The translations under genes and the position numbers were made by a program. A stretch of 64,000 nucleotides of DNA. Origin: Candidatus Obscuribacterales bacterium. GTDB lineage: Bacteria; Cyanobacteriota; Vampirovibrionia; Obscuribacterales; Obscuribacteraceae. This document shows positions 28,623 through 38,389 of this stretch, piece after piece. Each line of letters starts with the position of its first letter. Position 1 is the first letter of the stretch. Under the pieces are notes generated by a model. It was not told where the DNA came from and did not search any database. It saw nothing but the letters and a program-made list of their open reading frames with translations. The stretch spans positions 46,131 through 110,130 of the forward strand of contig JAIEQI010000010.1 in assembly GCA_019747875.1 (NCBI GenBank). The letters run 5' to 3'.

Positions 28623-29246
28623 ATGGTATCACCCGTCCTTATGAACTCCGCTCTCCAAAAATCAGATAGCAAATTTGAGCTGGTGGTGATCGGTGCCTCC
28701 CTTGGCGGCATGCATGCACTCAAAAGCTTGCTCGCCTCTTTGCCATCCAAATTCAATTTTCCGGTCGTTGCAGTCCAACACAGAGCCAAAGACAGTGAAG
28801 CATCCCTGGGAAAATACTTTTCTCTCTGGACCTCTCACCCTGTCTTCGAAGCAGACGACAAGACACCACTGATTCCTGGTCACATCTATTTCGCACCCAG
28901 CGACTACCATTTGATGATCGACGGCGATAACTTAGCCTTATCAACAGAAGGTCCAGTCAAATATTCTCGTCCCTCAATTGACGTCCTATTCGAGACCGCA
29001 GCTGAATGGTACAACGAAAAAGCTGTGGGCATCATACTGACGGGCACAGGAGCCGACGGACCCTCGGGAGCTCGCGAACTTGAGGAACGTGGAGGTTTAT
29101 TGATCGTCCAAGATCCTGAAGAGGCTGAGGCAGATGTCCTTCCAAAGTCAACAATAGCGGCAACACAGCACGCGAAGATCATGCGACTGAATCAAATAGC
29201 AAGCTTCCTCGAATCTCTATCTCAAGCCGCAAATCCTAACAAGTGA
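28623..29246 (+). CDS. CheB-type protein-glutamate methylesterase, catalytic domain only
   Basis: 207 residues corresponding to the CheB C-terminal catalytic domain. The expected triad motifs are visible: Ser in GASLGG, His in AVQHR, and Asp in LTGTGADG. The N-terminal receiver that regulates classical CheB is missing, so control must come from elsewhere (for example a separate receiver or no phospho-control). Two ATGs (28623 and 28641) are possible; neither has a strong ribosome site. It forms a pair with the CheR-like gene and lies between two hybrid kinases. Confidence 0.9.
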   Translation: MVSPVLMNSALQKSDSKFELVVIGASLGGMHALKSLLASLPSKFNFPVVAVQHRAKDSEASLGKYFSLWTSHPVFEADDKTPLIPGHIYFAPSDYHLMIDGDNLALSTEGPVKYSRPSIDVLFETAAEWYNEKAVGIILTGTGADGPSGARELEERGGLLIVQDPEEAEADVLPKSTIAATQHAKIMRLNQIASFLESLSQAANPNK

Positions 29247-29266
29247 CGTAAGTGAACGATAACTAA

Positions 29267-31927
29267 ATGACACCGCCAAGCACAGAGCAGAAAGTAAACA
29301 TCCTGATGGTAGACGACCAGCCGGAGAATCTTGCTGCCTTGGAGGCTACGCTCGCTGACTTAAATCAGAATCTGGTCAAGGCACATTCAGGAAGAGAAGC
29401 TCTTAAGCAGTTACTTGAAAATGATTTTGCCGTTATTCTTCTCGACGTTCAAATGCCGGGAATGGACGGCTTCGAAACTGCAAAACTGATAAGACAACGA
29501 CGCAGATCATCCTCCACTCCAATCATCTTTCTCACTGCGATGTATGTCGAAGATGCTTACTCTGAAATGGCATACTCGCTCGGCGCAGTTGACTATTTGA
29601 TAAAACCATTTGTGCCGGAAATTTTGCGATCCAAAGTCACTGTATTTGTCGAGCTGTTCCAAAAAACTGAAGAGGTTAGACTGCAGGCAGATACGATCCA
29701 AAAGATGCAGCAAGCCGAGTACGAAGCCCGGCTGGCATCAGAGAAGTCACGACTTGAGGCCGAAACATATCGTGTCAAGCAAGAACTCTACAAGCAAGAA
29801 ATGGATCGCAAACTGCTAGAAGAGAAAAGCAAGCAACTGCAGGAATCGAATCGACTTAAGAGCGAGTTCCTCGCCAACATGAGCCATGAAATTAGAACGC
29901 CCATGAGCGCTGTAACCGGCATGGCTGAATTGTTGCTTCACACAGAGCTGGACAACGATCAACGCGAGTTCGCGACAATTATCAGGGACTCTGCCCAGGC
30001 CTTGCTTTCAATAATCAATGATATTCTCGATCTATCAAAAATAGAAGCAGGCAAGCTTGAATTAGATATTGGTGATTTTGAACTGGTACCAGTTGTCGAA
30101 GGCGTTGCCGGGTTGGTGTCTGACGAAGCCCGCATCAAAGAACTTTCGTTGATGACCTTCGTAGATCCGACCTTGCCGAAGATGCTTCAGGGCGACGCCG
30201 TAAGACTCCGTCAGATCCTGCTGAATCTTATCAGCAATGCAGTTAAGTTTACCCACGTCGGTGAAATAGTTCTAAAAGCAGTACCATGCGATTATTTGTC
30301 AAAGAGCGTCGACGGTGAAGTTACTTCGATCCTCTTTGAAGTGACTGACACGGGCATAGGAATTGCCGAAGAGAAGATCGTCAAACTCTTCCAGGCATTT
30401 ACCCAAGCCGATGGATCTACCACTCGAAAATATGGTGGTACTGGACTTGGGCTTTCAATATCCAAACGACTTGTGGAAATGATGGGCGGCGAAATTGGCG
30501 TCCGCAGCGAAGAAGGAAAGGGCTCAACATTCTGGGCAAAAGTACCGTTTGCACAATCCCAAGCAGCTCCGATCGATGAACCGAGACCAGAACTGGAAAA
30601 CCTGCGCGTTCTCGTTGTTGACGATCATCCATCTTGTGCACGCATTCTTGAGGGGTATTTATCCTTCTGGGCAATGCGATGTGACGTTGCTACAAGTGGA
30701 CCCGAAGCCCTTATCGAAATGCGCAAAGCCGTGGATCAGGGCGACCCCTACAAGCTGGTGATTATCGATCTTATGATGCCGGTAATGGATGGTTTCGCAT
30801 TAGCAGAACTTATTCGCGCCGATGATCTACTAGCTCCAACCAAACGAATCTTGCTAACAGCATTTGACGAAAAGGGGCAAGGTCCAGCGGCTCTCAAAGC
30901 CGGGTTCTCCAGCTATCTGACCAAACCAGTTAAATCTGCCAGACTAAAAGAATGCATCAATCGCGTAATCAATTCCGATACACAATTCGATGCGTCGGTC
31001 TTGCCAAAGACTCCCCCAAGAGAAAAAATTGGCCGCCCGCTTATTCTTATAGCTGAAGACAACGAAATCAACCAGCACGTCACCATGCTTCAGCTCAGGC
31101 GTCTTGGTTTTGATTCAGTCATCGTTAATAACGGAAAGGATGCAGTTAACGAAGCCCTAACCGGCAAATATGCGCTGGTCCTTATGGATTGTCACATGCC
31201 AGAAATGGATGGCTTCCAAGCGACCGGTGCGATCAGAACAAACGAGGCGCTAACCGGGCACCACCTACCTGTAGTAGGCCTCACGGCAAGAGCAATGGCT
31301 GGCGATCGGGAGGCATGCCTGGCAGCAGGTATGGATGAATACCTGACTAAACCGGCCTCGCTCGAACAATTAGAGAAAGTGATCTCGGAACAAATTGCCA
31401 TGAACGCAAACGGCGATAGCCATGGAAATGGCAGCACCGGAAATGGGGAACAAAGCTCTGAAGCATCAGCCAACTCTAGCGCCGTAAGAGAGCCCAAAGA
31501 TACCAACGGTCAAGATAATTCGCAGCAGTCCGCAGACTACTCTCGTTCGGGCAGCAATGGCTCCAGGAATGAGGAAATACTATCCATTGAAGAAGAGCGT
31601 GCGAAACTACTGAAAGCGATCGCCAGCCAAGTCGGCGAGGAAGCAGCGGAGGATCTTTTTCCCGTTTTCCTAAACGCAACCAAAGATCTGCTGCAGAAGA
31701 TCAAAGCAGCTATAGAGCAACAAAACCAAAAGTTGCTCGGAGAACTTGCTCACCAACTAAAAGGATCTTGTCAGTCTATCGGAGCCACCGAACTAGGCAC
31801 ACTTGGTCAAGAAATGGAGTACACAGCCAAATCAGGCAAAAAAGTCGACTGGAAACAAATTGGCGCAAACTTCAAAGAGATTGAGCACTCCTACGAAAAG
31901 CTAGGACGCTTAGCCAAAATCAGCTAA
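29267..31927 (+). CDS. Hybrid histidine kinase with receiver, HPt (REC-HisKA-HATPase-REC-REC-HPt)
   Basis: 886 residues, cytosolic. It has an N-terminal receiver (about 10-125; [11 protein letters not shown]), a coiled coil, HisKA with H207 in SHEIRTPM, HATPase ([26 protein letters not shown]), and two further receivers ([22 protein letters not shown]). A Ser/Asn/Gly-rich linker leads to a C-terminal HPt domain with H829 in [12 protein letters not shown]. It holds a complete phosphorelay in one chain. It lies 20 bases after the CheB-like gene, suggesting it is read with it. The N-terminal receiver implies input by phosphorylation from another kinase, plausibly the upstream poly-HAMP kinase (inference). 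Confidence 0.95.
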   Translation: MTPPSTEQKVNILMVDDQPENLAALEATLADLNQNLVKAHSGREALKQLLENDFAVILLDVQMPGMDGFETAKLIRQRRRSSSTPIIFLTAMYVEDAYSEMAYSLGAVDYLIKPFVPEILRSKVTVFVELFQKTEEVRLQADTIQKMQQAEYEARLASEKSRLEAETYRVKQELYKQEMDRKLLEEKSKQLQESNRLKSEFLANMSHEIRTPMSAVTGMAELLLHTELDNDQREFATIIRDSAQALLSIINDILDLSKIEAGKLELDIGDFELVPVVEGVAGLVSDEARIKELSLMTFVDPTLPKMLQGDAVRLRQILLNLISNAVKFTHVGEIVLKAVPCDYLSKSVDGEVTSILFEVTDTGIGIAEEKIVKLFQAFTQADGSTTRKYGGTGLGLSISKRLVEMMGGEIGVRSEEGKGSTFWAKVPFAQSQAAPIDEPRPELENLRVLVVDDHPSCARILEGYLSFWAMRCDVATSGPEALIEMRKAVDQGDPYKLVIIDLMMPVMDGFALAELIRADDLLAPTKRILLTAFDEKGQGPAALKAGFSSYLTKPVKSARLKECINRVINSDTQFDASVLPKTPPREKIGRPLILIAEDNEINQHVTMLQLRRLGFDSVIVNNGKDAVNEALTGKYALVLMDCHMPEMDGFQATGAIRTNEALTGHHLPVVGLTARAMAGDREACLAAGMDEYLTKPASLEQLEKVISEQIAMNANGDSHGNGSTGNGEQSSEASANSSAVREPKDTNGQDNSQQSADYSRSGSNGSRNEEILSIEEERAKLLKAIASQVGEEAAEDLFPVFLNATKDLLQKIKAAIEQQNQKLLGELAHQLKGSCQSIGATELGTLGQEMEYTAKSGKKVDWKQIGANFKEIEHSYEKLGRLAKIS

Positions 31928-31931
31928 GCAG

Positions 31932-32003
31932 CGAAGCGCGTTGCAGCTACGTATGGAGCGCGGACGTCCCGTCCGCCCATAAGCGCAAAGCGCGTTGCAG
32001 CTA
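31932..32003. repeat. Dispersed palindromic repeat, type B
   Basis: Directly after the hybrid kinase stop: two flanking CGCGTTGCAGCT boxes around GTATGGAGC and the 7-3-7 palindrome GCGGACG-TCC-CGTCCGC (31960-31976), then GCCCATAAGCGC. Matching copies occur at about 34300-34706 and 58376-58485. Position suggests it might also act as a transcript end. Confidence 0.85.
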
Positions 32004-32090
32004 ATGAAGCTTACAATGCAGCTCATGAAGCTCAGAAAAACAGGTCCTACCGAATCGTTGCAATGGATAGAACCGGAACAACCAGAATCT

Positions 32091-33008
32091 TTAAACAGGC
32101 GGCTGCATCCCGTCGGGATACCAGCGCAACACCTTTCTCGGCGGAATAACAAGTGACTCCTCAACAGCCTTAACCTTCCACAGTTCCCCCGCAGGACCAT
32201 CCGTGGTATCGCCATCACTAATGGTGGCATCGTTCTCCAGCTGATAGAAAGTAAGCTGCCTCAAAAAGTCATGAACTTCTTCTGGATCAAATTTCTCCTC
32301 GGGAAAGCAAGCTTCGAAATCTGACAAACCATACTGCTGATTCCCAACAGTATCCATCAACATCCAATCACCATCCATTTTCAGAATCCGAATGTTGGAC
32401 CACACCTCAAATGGTGGCAGATTCTCCACGCGCATCCTTTCAACATCTTGCGTAAGGGTAACGAGATCTCTCAATACTTCCCCGTTGGGATCAAAATAAC
32501 ATAGAGACCCCACACCCTTCAAAAGTTCAAGGGCTAAGTCAGTCATAAACTCCAGCTCTGCCAACGGCTCATAATCGGCTGGAACAAAAGACTCCTCTTC
32601 CGTAAGCCTTACATAACTCGAGCGAATCCTAACAAAACTCTTGTGCTGGTCTGCCGTTCCCGCAGCATCCTCCCAAGTCCAAGATTGTTCCTTAGCGCGT
32701 CGGAGCGCTCCAGGATAAACGAGATTACCAAACTGTCCCAAGGTCCAAGCTGTAAACAGGCCGGCTTCATGATCGGGGTCACCCATTTCATCGGGCCATG
32801 GGCGGTTCACGACATCAATAATGATAAATCCGCGATCCTCAGGAAGGTAGGAAAGAGAAATATTCGGACCACTGTACATCCATTCAAGTGCCGGTTCATC
32901 ATTACGCCCGACTATTTCAAATGAACTCAGAGCCTTCTCAATGTTCTCAAGTCCTATCTCACGATCATAAAGAACGCACAAACACTGCGGATAAATTACT
33001 GACGGCAT
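32091..33008 (-). CDS. Hypothetical protein
   Basis: About 305 residues, acidic, soluble, without signal peptide or membrane segment. The C-terminal part WKVKAVEESLVIPPRKVLRWYPDG is patterned like a conserved domain end, but I cannot name the family with confidence. ATG 33008, preceded by GAGG, is a better start than the TTG at 33032. Its neighbour upstream is a GNAT acetyltransferase on the same strand, 60 bases away, so they may share a transcript. Confidence 0.75.
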   Translation of the reverse strand: MPSVIYPQCLCVLYDREIGLENIEKALSSFEIVGRNDEPALEWMYSGPNISLSYLPEDRGFIIIDVVNRPWPDEMGDPDHEAGLFTAWTLGQFGNLVYPGALRRAKEQSWTWEDAAGTADQHKSFVRIRSSYVRLTEEESFVPADYEPLAELEFMTDLALELLKGVGSLCYFDPNGEVLRDLVTLTQDVERMRVENLPPFEVWSNIRILKMDGDWMLMDTVGNQQYGLSDFEACFPEEKFDPEEVHDFLRQLTFYQLENDATISDGDTTDGPAGELWKVKAVEESLVIPPRKVLRWYPDGMQPPV

Positions 33009-33067
33009 CGGGACCTCGCGTTGATGCAGCAATTAAATCACGCTTTCGCAAATCTTGAAACTACGCA

Positions 33068-33550
33068 CTACACAAGTTCAAAAATGCTTTCTTCGATTTC
33101 AGATTGCCTTGCATTTGCGAAACCGATTTCTGTACCGATCAATTTGAATCCGCATTTTTCCAGTACTCGAATCGATCCGTGGTTATCGCTTGCAGCTTGT
33201 GCGTATAACGGTCGCTCATCAATAAGGTGGAGAAACTGTTCGAGAGCAGAAGTAGTGAAACCTTTCCCCCAAAAATTCTTATCGATGCCGTAGCAAACTT
33301 GCGTTTTTCCAAACATTTGAAACTTGCAAATCGAACCTATCACGGCTCCATCAAACAGAATGACTTTTTTCAATATATTCGAGTCACTCAATATTCGCGT
33401 CCACTGCTCATGAAAAGCATTCCAATCGGACGGATCAGGCTTGGTGAAAGCTGCCATGTTGTTGTAATCAGAATCTTTCTGCTGCTCAAAAAGGATAGCT
33501 AAATCCGAATCGCAAGGATCGCGCAGCTGCACCGACAATACTTTAGACAT
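33068..33550 (-). CDS. GNAT-family N-acetyltransferase (RimJ/RimL-like)
   Basis: 160 residues with the GNAT fold: an N-terminal RDPCDSDLAILFEQQKD strand-helix, central VCYGIDKNFWGKGFTTSAL (acetyl-CoA motif A, G-K-G-F-T-T), and ASDNHGSIRVLEKCGFKLIG (motif B), the pattern of the RimJ/RimL-type subgroup that modifies protein N-termini or small amines. GAGG eight bases before ATG supports the start. The acceptor substrate is unknown. Confidence 0.9.
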   Translation of the reverse strand: MSKVLSVQLRDPCDSDLAILFEQQKDSDYNNMAAFTKPDPSDWNAFHEQWTRILSDSNILKKVILFDGAVIGSICKFQMFGKTQVCYGIDKNFWGKGFTTSALEQFLHLIDERPLYAQAASDNHGSIRVLEKCGFKLIGTEIGFANARQSEIEESIFELV

Positions 33551-33696
33551 AGATGAACCTCATGAGATGTCAAAGTTTATCACAGGTCTTTTGCTCTTTG
33601 TAGCCGTTGCTATACAGCAGCCACGCAAGACTTGCTATACTGTTCAACCGGCTTAGCAACCATAATGACATCAGCTTTACCAAAACTGGAGGCACA

Positions 33697-34170
33697 TTGA
33701 TTCAACCGAAATTCGTAAAATTCGAAGGTGCCCAAGTACGTGGTTTGGGTAAAGCGCTGAATGAAGATCGCATTTCTGAAATCAAAACATTGTGGCAAGA
33801 CTTCAATAAATTCTGTGAGAACAAAGGTATTCCACATCGCAAAGCTTACGGCATTTGCATGAAGAACCATCCGGGAATCCTGAAAGGAACGGACGAGACC
33901 TTCGTTTATGTCGCCGCTGTACCAGAGCAAAACTGCCAGCAGGAGAACGACGGAATGATTCAATGCGAGTTACCCGCAGGTAACTACGCGGTTTTTACTT
34001 TCAGTGGTCCAATTGCGAAATTTCCGGATCTCGTGATGCATGTATGGGAGCATTGGGTACCAGAGAATCAGCAAATGTACCGAGAAGGTCCCGATTTTGA
34101 ATTGTATGATGAGCGCTTTGATCCGAAGACTGCGAGCGGCGAAGTCGACATATACATTCCAGTAAAATAA
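33697..34170 (+). CDS. GyrI-like/effector-binding domain protein
   Basis: About 157 residues resembling the effector-binding domain of AraC/MerR-type activators and GyrI (SHS2-like repeat): FEGAQVRGLGKAL near the N-terminus, LPAGNYAVFTFSGPIAKFPDLVMHVWEHWVPEN-like central segment, and a terminal FELYDERFDP...VDIYIPVK, which is typical of the family. No DNA-binding domain is attached. These domains bind small hydrophobic or cationic ligands. I chose the TTG at 33697 because GGAGG precedes it by four bases; an ATG at 33607 has no ribosome site and adds unrelated residues. Confidence 0.85.
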   Translation: MIQPKFVKFEGAQVRGLGKALNEDRISEIKTLWQDFNKFCENKGIPHRKAYGICMKNHPGILKGTDETFVYVAAVPEQNCQQENDGMIQCELPAGNYAVFTFSGPIAKFPDLVMHVWEHWVPENQQMYREGPDFELYDERFDPKTASGEVDIYIPVK

Positions 34171-34299
34171 TCAAGAGTCGCGAATTCAGCAGCAAGCGCT
34201 GATAAGTTCGCCGATATCGTCATTGAAGAAGCGCGCGTTCAGTGCGTCTTCGCCTGCCGTTGAGGCGAATAGATTGCAGCTGTGGAAAGCGTCAACGTT

Positions 34300-34706
34300 G
34301 CAGCTGTATGGAGCGCGGACATCTTGATGCTGTTGGCGATCTCATGTATGGAGCGCGGACGTCCCGTCCGCCCATAGGCAGATTCTACTATCTACGCTAC
34401 AGCTTTAGGGAGACTCTACCTCTTGCGAAACTCCGAATGCGTAGCTGCAACGCGCTTCGCGCTTATGGGCGGACAAGATGTCCGCGCTCCATACTAGCTG
34501 CAAAAATCTGCACTAGACCAAGCTGAGATGAGATCGCCAACAGCATCATCTTGTCCGCCCATAAGTATGGGCAGCGGACATCTTGTCCGCTTATTACTAA
34601 TGCGAGATGCGATCTCGAATACAACACCCTTTAACAGCCGGATTATGCATTCACAGCGGCAACGCGCTTCGCGCTTATGGGCGGACGGGACGTCCGCGCT
34701 CCATAT
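34300..34706. repeat. Cluster of dispersed palindromic repeats, type B, in both orientations
   Basis: The 550-base gene-free stretch after the effector-binding gene is made largely of type-B repeat copies: 7-3-7 palindromes at 34355-34371 (GCGGACG type), 34469-34485 (GCGGACA-AGA-TGTCCGC), 34574-34590 (same, reversed) and 34681-34697, plus half copies near 34306 and 34546. Flanking CGCGCTTCGCGCTTATGGG or its complement accompanies most. No gene is supported here. Confidence 0.85.
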
Positions 34707-34723
34707 GGGACTCGCGAATAAAC

Positions 34724-35710
34724 TTACTTTGTTTCGTTGACTTTCTTAACCAGAGCTTTGAAGTCAGCGTAGGCTTGTTTTCGCTTGAACTGTCCTTTGG
34801 CTCCGCATGTCAGCCCCCAGCCGTCGTCTTTTCCTTTTGGCAAAGGAAAATGATCGTCGTTAAGCTCGTAGTTGAATATAACTCCAATTGCGGGATCTGA
34901 TCCCAGTTTCCCTTTCTCCGGATCGTAATACTCCCGCACGTATTTCGCCTGTGCGGCTTCTCCGCCAGCCTGATCTGCCACCGTCCAGCCTGTCTCTGTA
35001 ATCCAGAGAGGCTTCCTACCAGCAACTACTTTCTTTATGCCTTCCACATCAAGATTCTTGTGAAAGATGTAATAGTGGAAGCTGATCGCATCCAGATAAT
35101 CAAGAACACCACCATCAATCAACTGCTTCAGATATTTGATGCCACCGGCAGTGGCTCCAACAGCCGGACCAACAACAAGCGCATTTGGATTTGCTGCTTT
35201 GATAATGCGATGAGCTTCCTTCGCCATCTTTATATATTCAGGAGCTGGCGTGGGTCCACCCCACCATGTCATTTCAGGCTCGTTGTGAACCTCCCAGGCA
35301 TCCACATTTGGCAAGGCTTTGACTTCGCTCTCAACATATTTGGTCCACTCCGCCAAGCTTCGTTTTTTATATGCCACCAGTAACGCAAGTGTTTTGATCT
35401 TCTTTTTCTCCATGTCTTTTGCAAACACCGCGTCTTTAGCGGGGTGCTCATAGTCACCACGGATCCAAAAGCTCCCTGCGCCGCGTAAATCATCCAACAC
35501 TTTCGCTGCTGCAGGGTTGTACTCCTCATAGTTGTGGAAACAGACACCTAGCTGAAGTGGTGTTGTTCGCTTAGTCGACGCTTTCTGAGTATCAACTGCG
35601 CTTGCAGGTAATAGAGATGAATAGAAGAAGCCTATGACGGCGGCAATCGCAAGCACGCGCATTACTTGCAGATTAGCTCGAGATACCAGTTCATTCTTAA
35701 TCGCAAACAT
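34724..35710 (-). CDS. Secreted glycoside hydrolase-like protein (clan GH-A barrel)
   Basis: 328 residues: signal peptide (VLAIAAVIGFFYSSLLPASA), then a TIM-barrel pattern with the two glutamates expected for GH clan A. These are acid/base E144 in WEVHNEPEM and nucleophile E239 in LWITETGW. Further barrel strands are FWIRGDY, TLALLVAY and AISFHYYIF. It probably hydrolyses a beta-linked glycan outside the cytoplasm; the exact GH family (GH5/39/53-like) cannot be set by eye. AAGGTG five bases before the ATG supports the start. It is read with the same direction as the gene upstream but about 50 bases apart. Confidence 0.88.
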   Translation of the reverse strand: MFAIKNELVSRANLQVMRVLAIAAVIGFFYSSLLPASAVDTQKASTKRTTPLQLGVCFHNYEEYNPAAAKVLDDLRGAGSFWIRGDYEHPAKDAVFAKDMEKKKIKTLALLVAYKKRSLAEWTKYVESEVKALPNVDAWEVHNEPEMTWWGGPTPAPEYIKMAKEAHRIIKAANPNALVVGPAVGATAGGIKYLKQLIDGGVLDYLDAISFHYYIFHKNLDVEGIKKVVAGRKPLWITETGWTVADQAGGEAAQAKYVREYYDPEKGKLGSDPAIGVIFNYELNDDHFPLPKGKDDGWGLTCGAKGQFKRKQAYADFKALVKKVNETK

Positions 35711-35760
35711 TTCCCCACCTTCTGATTGTTACAAGTACCTTCAGTTCAACGATGACATCG

Positions 35761-36756
35761 CTATATGTTCATATCCTCTTTTAGTTCCAATATGATCTTG
35801 TCACCGGGGACCAAAACAACATCGTAACCATGCTCAGCAGCACCGGTCACGATACCGCCACCAGGAAGTCCCTTTACCATGCCGAGCAAAAATCCTTTGG
35901 TTCTAACCTTGAATCCCTTTTGATCGTCAGGGTGCCCTTCCGCATAGGATGGGCTAGCCGCCCCTGCAATCCCAGAAAGAGCAGGACCAACAAGAAGTCC
36001 GAACGGACCAGTCGCCAGTGATGCACCCTCAATACCAAGCTCCATTCCGGTATATTTGCCGGAACCATAATAGACAGTGATGTCTCCATTCTTGTCCGTA
36101 ATCAAGCGAGAGCGAGTCGTCGTAGCGACAGCATTCACCATCGCTTTTGGAGCTGGCACCGCGTTTAGTGAAATTGTGCGATTTCTAATCGCCAACTTAT
36201 CGAAACGAATTCCGATACCACCCTGGGCATTGAGCCAGTGTTTTCCAGGTAAGTCGGCCCTGAGAGGACTGCGCGCTTTATCAACGAATACGAGTGATCC
36301 AGAAAGCATGGAACCTGCGGGAATGACAGTTTCTCCTGCGTAGCTGATTGTCTCGGCAAACTTCGCAGAAACAGAATCTCCTATGTTAGCGCTTGAACTA
36401 TCAATTCCATTTTCTAGAATAACTACAAATCGAGACCCAGCATCCATGCGGAACCCATTTACGGAAGTCTGCGAAAGATAGATCGGCATGGTTTCGCGAA
36501 TGTTAGCGAATCCCTTCAAGTCCTTTTCCTGCAAAGACTCAGGAGTGGAACCACCCGCAGTACCGTCAGTAGCTAGCTGGGCAGAGTGACTCTGCGGCTC
36601 CCCTTGCGCAAAATCCATGGACTGCGTAGACGCATTGGCAAAATTCGGCTCGTTGATTAACACCGAAGAGGCTAGCAGCATCGCAAAGCAAGCAAAAGCA
36701 AATCTACTCACAGTTCGGTTCTCTATAATCGGTCCACCATTAGCAACAACGTTCAT
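35761..36756 (-). CDS. Exported hypothetical protein
   Basis: 331 residues with a signal segment (FAFACFAMLLASSVLINEPNFANA). A polar stretch is followed by a beta-rich domain (residues about 95-210: GSRFVVILENGIDSSSANIGDSVSAKF and ETVIPAGSMLSGSLVFV). This pattern is seen in periplasmic proteins that resemble the TrbI/VirB10 beta domain. A Gly/Ala-rich region ends with VVLVPGDKIILELKEDMNI. GGAGGGG before ATG gives a firm start. The role is unknown; the beta-domain resemblance is inference. Confidence 0.75.
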   Translation of the reverse strand: MNVVANGGPIIENRTVSRFAFACFAMLLASSVLINEPNFANASTQSMDFAQGEPQSHSAQLATDGTAGGSTPESLQEKDLKGFANIRETMPIYLSQTSVNGFRMDAGSRFVVILENGIDSSSANIGDSVSAKFAETISYAGETVIPAGSMLSGSLVFVDKARSPLRADLPGKHWLNAQGGIGIRFDKLAIRNRTISLNAVPAPKAMVNAVATTTRSRLITDKNGDITVYYGSGKYTGMELGIEGASLATGPFGLLVGPALSGIAGAASPSYAEGHPDDQKGFKVRTKGFLLGMVKGLPGGGIVTGAAEHGYDVVLVPGDKIILELKEDMNI

Positions 36757-37093
36757 TGCCCCTCCGGAGCGCGACTATCAAAACTGAAAAATGCTAAGCA
36801 ACAATAGGGAATCGTCCCAAATCCTGCAAGCATTCTTTACTTAACAAGCCTTTCAAGAGAACCCCAATTGGCTCCACAACGAACCACCTTGTCAAGCACG
36901 CACTGCTTATCTCTTTCTAAGTGACAGGGTTGTATACCTTTACAAGAGCCCTGCATTAAGATGACAGTATGGACGCGATCCCACAAAGACAAAGAACCAT
37001 GTTCGATGAACTTGTTTGGGATCGCTGCTTCGCTCAACCACTTGACTTGACGGTTCGGGCGCCTGCAATGCGCCCCTACATCCAGGGCTAGCC
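36757..37093. other. Gene-free stretch with one palindrome
   Basis: 337 bases between divergent genes. It should contain promoters for both sides, but I see no convincing -35/-10 pair. A 6-bp stem GGGCGC/GCGCCC with a 7-base loop lies at 37057-37075, close to the MFS gene start, and could be a further repeat type or an operator. Short reading frames here look random. Confidence 0.4.
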
Positions 37094-37095
37094 GT

Positions 37096-38388
37096 GTGAC
37101 TGATCAAGACCCCCCAAAGAACTCATTCTTTGTTTTGCGTGATCCAAACTCGCAAAAGGTTTTTTGGGGCCAGTTAATATCACAATCCTGCGACAAGCTA
37201 ATGTCAGTAGGAATGATTTGGGTTTTGTGCGCGCAATTCAGCCCAAAATGGGTGCCGTGGTTTATCGCCATTGGTGCCTTGCCTCACTTTCTACTCGCAA
37301 CCAAATCTGGGCACTGGATAAGCGCCTGGGGCGCGCTAAAAGCCGTTATCTGGACTGATTTCATCAGGGCGATTTTATTTCTGGCTATCGCCGCCGCTGT
37401 TCCGCTCTTCCGGTCGAACAACGATCTCCTGGCAGTTCTGATGATTTCGGCTTTTGTCTCAAACATCGCTGGAGCGCTATTTAATCCCGCCATCTTGAGT
37501 TTGCCACTCGATCTTATGGAGCCCGGGGACAATAGGGATAAACTAACAGCGCTCATCGATTCTTGTTTTGCATGGGGAAATGTTCTCGGTCCACTAATTT
37601 CTGCATTGGCTTATGCATGGGTCGGACTAGCGGGTATGCTGGCTATCAATGGCTTAAGCTATCTTTTCTCCTTTCTCCTCGCGCTTGCGATAAGACTGCC
37701 CGGAAAAGAGCCAATAGCGAAGTCTGCAGTGCAAGATCTAGACCTTCTGAGCGCGGATGCTCAGAAAACCAACGACTCGATTCCCACATCTAGCGACCAG
37801 GCGAAAACACGCTCCATACAAGAGGTTCTCAAAAGTCAACCAGTTATTTCTGGAATGCTTCTCACGTTTCTATTCATGAACTTCTTTTTGGCTCCTCTCA
37901 TGATCTTCATGCCGTGGTATGCAAAAAATGTGTATGCCGAGGGCATTGCCGCGCTTGCAAAGCTAGAATTTTTCCTTGGCATTGGAACAGTTGCCGGAGG
38001 CATGCTTCTGTCTTTTGTGAAACTACCCGGAGCGACATGGAAGAGAGTGAGTATTTCACTTTGCTTAATGGCGGTCGCTTATCTGGTCTTCACTTTTACC
38101 AATTACATTTGGTTCGGTTGCATTGCGGTTCTCTTTCTCGGCTTCTTTCTATCTCTGGCAAACGTTGTGTGTCTGACATTTTTTCAAAGTGCACCGGCAG
38201 CTGATGACGTGCCAGTAGTGATGGGGATGGTGAACTTGATAAGCGTGGCGTCTTTACCGATCTCCATGGGTGTTATTGGGTCTTTCATTGAAACAGTACC
38301 GGTGCCCCAGTTCGCTGCACTCTGCGCCGGAATTGTGATTGCAATAGCATTCGTTATTCCATTCATTCCAGGAATCAGGAGCGTTTGA
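37096..38388 (+). CDS. MFS transporter, first gene of the LuxE/LuxC operon
   Basis: 430 residues with about 12 hydrophobic segments in two halves separated by a polar loop (residues about 205-245). Typical of the drug/siderophore-exporter type MFS (enterobactin-exporter-like), with a first-loop segment FSPKWVPWFIAIGALPHFLLATKSGHW and ISAFVSNIAGALFNPAILSLPLDLM. Start is a GTG; the ribosome site is weak. The next gene begins one base after its stop, so it is part of the operon and may export the pathway's product (inference). Confidence 0.9.
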   Translation: MTDQDPPKNSFFVLRDPNSQKVFWGQLISQSCDKLMSVGMIWVLCAQFSPKWVPWFIAIGALPHFLLATKSGHWISAWGALKAVIWTDFIRAILFLAIAAAVPLFRSNNDLLAVLMISAFVSNIAGALFNPAILSLPLDLMEPGDNRDKLTALIDSCFAWGNVLGPLISALAYAWVGLAGMLAINGLSYLFSFLLALAIRLPGKEPIAKSAVQDLDLLSADAQKTNDSIPTSSDQAKTRSIQEVLKSQPVISGMLLTFLFMNFFLAPLMIFMPWYAKNVYAEGIAALAKLEFFLGIGTVAGGMLLSFVKLPGATWKRVSISLCLMAVAYLVFTFTNYIWFGCIAVLFLGFFLSLANVVCLTFFQSAPAADDVPVVMGMVNLISVASLPISMGVIGSFIETVPVPQFAALCAGIVIAIAFVIPFIPGIRSV

Positions 38389-38389
38389 T

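Noticed and set aside
31932..32003. Insertion-sequence end
   Set aside because: The repeat is too short and lacks a transposase; its palindrome and copy pattern fit a REP-like element better.
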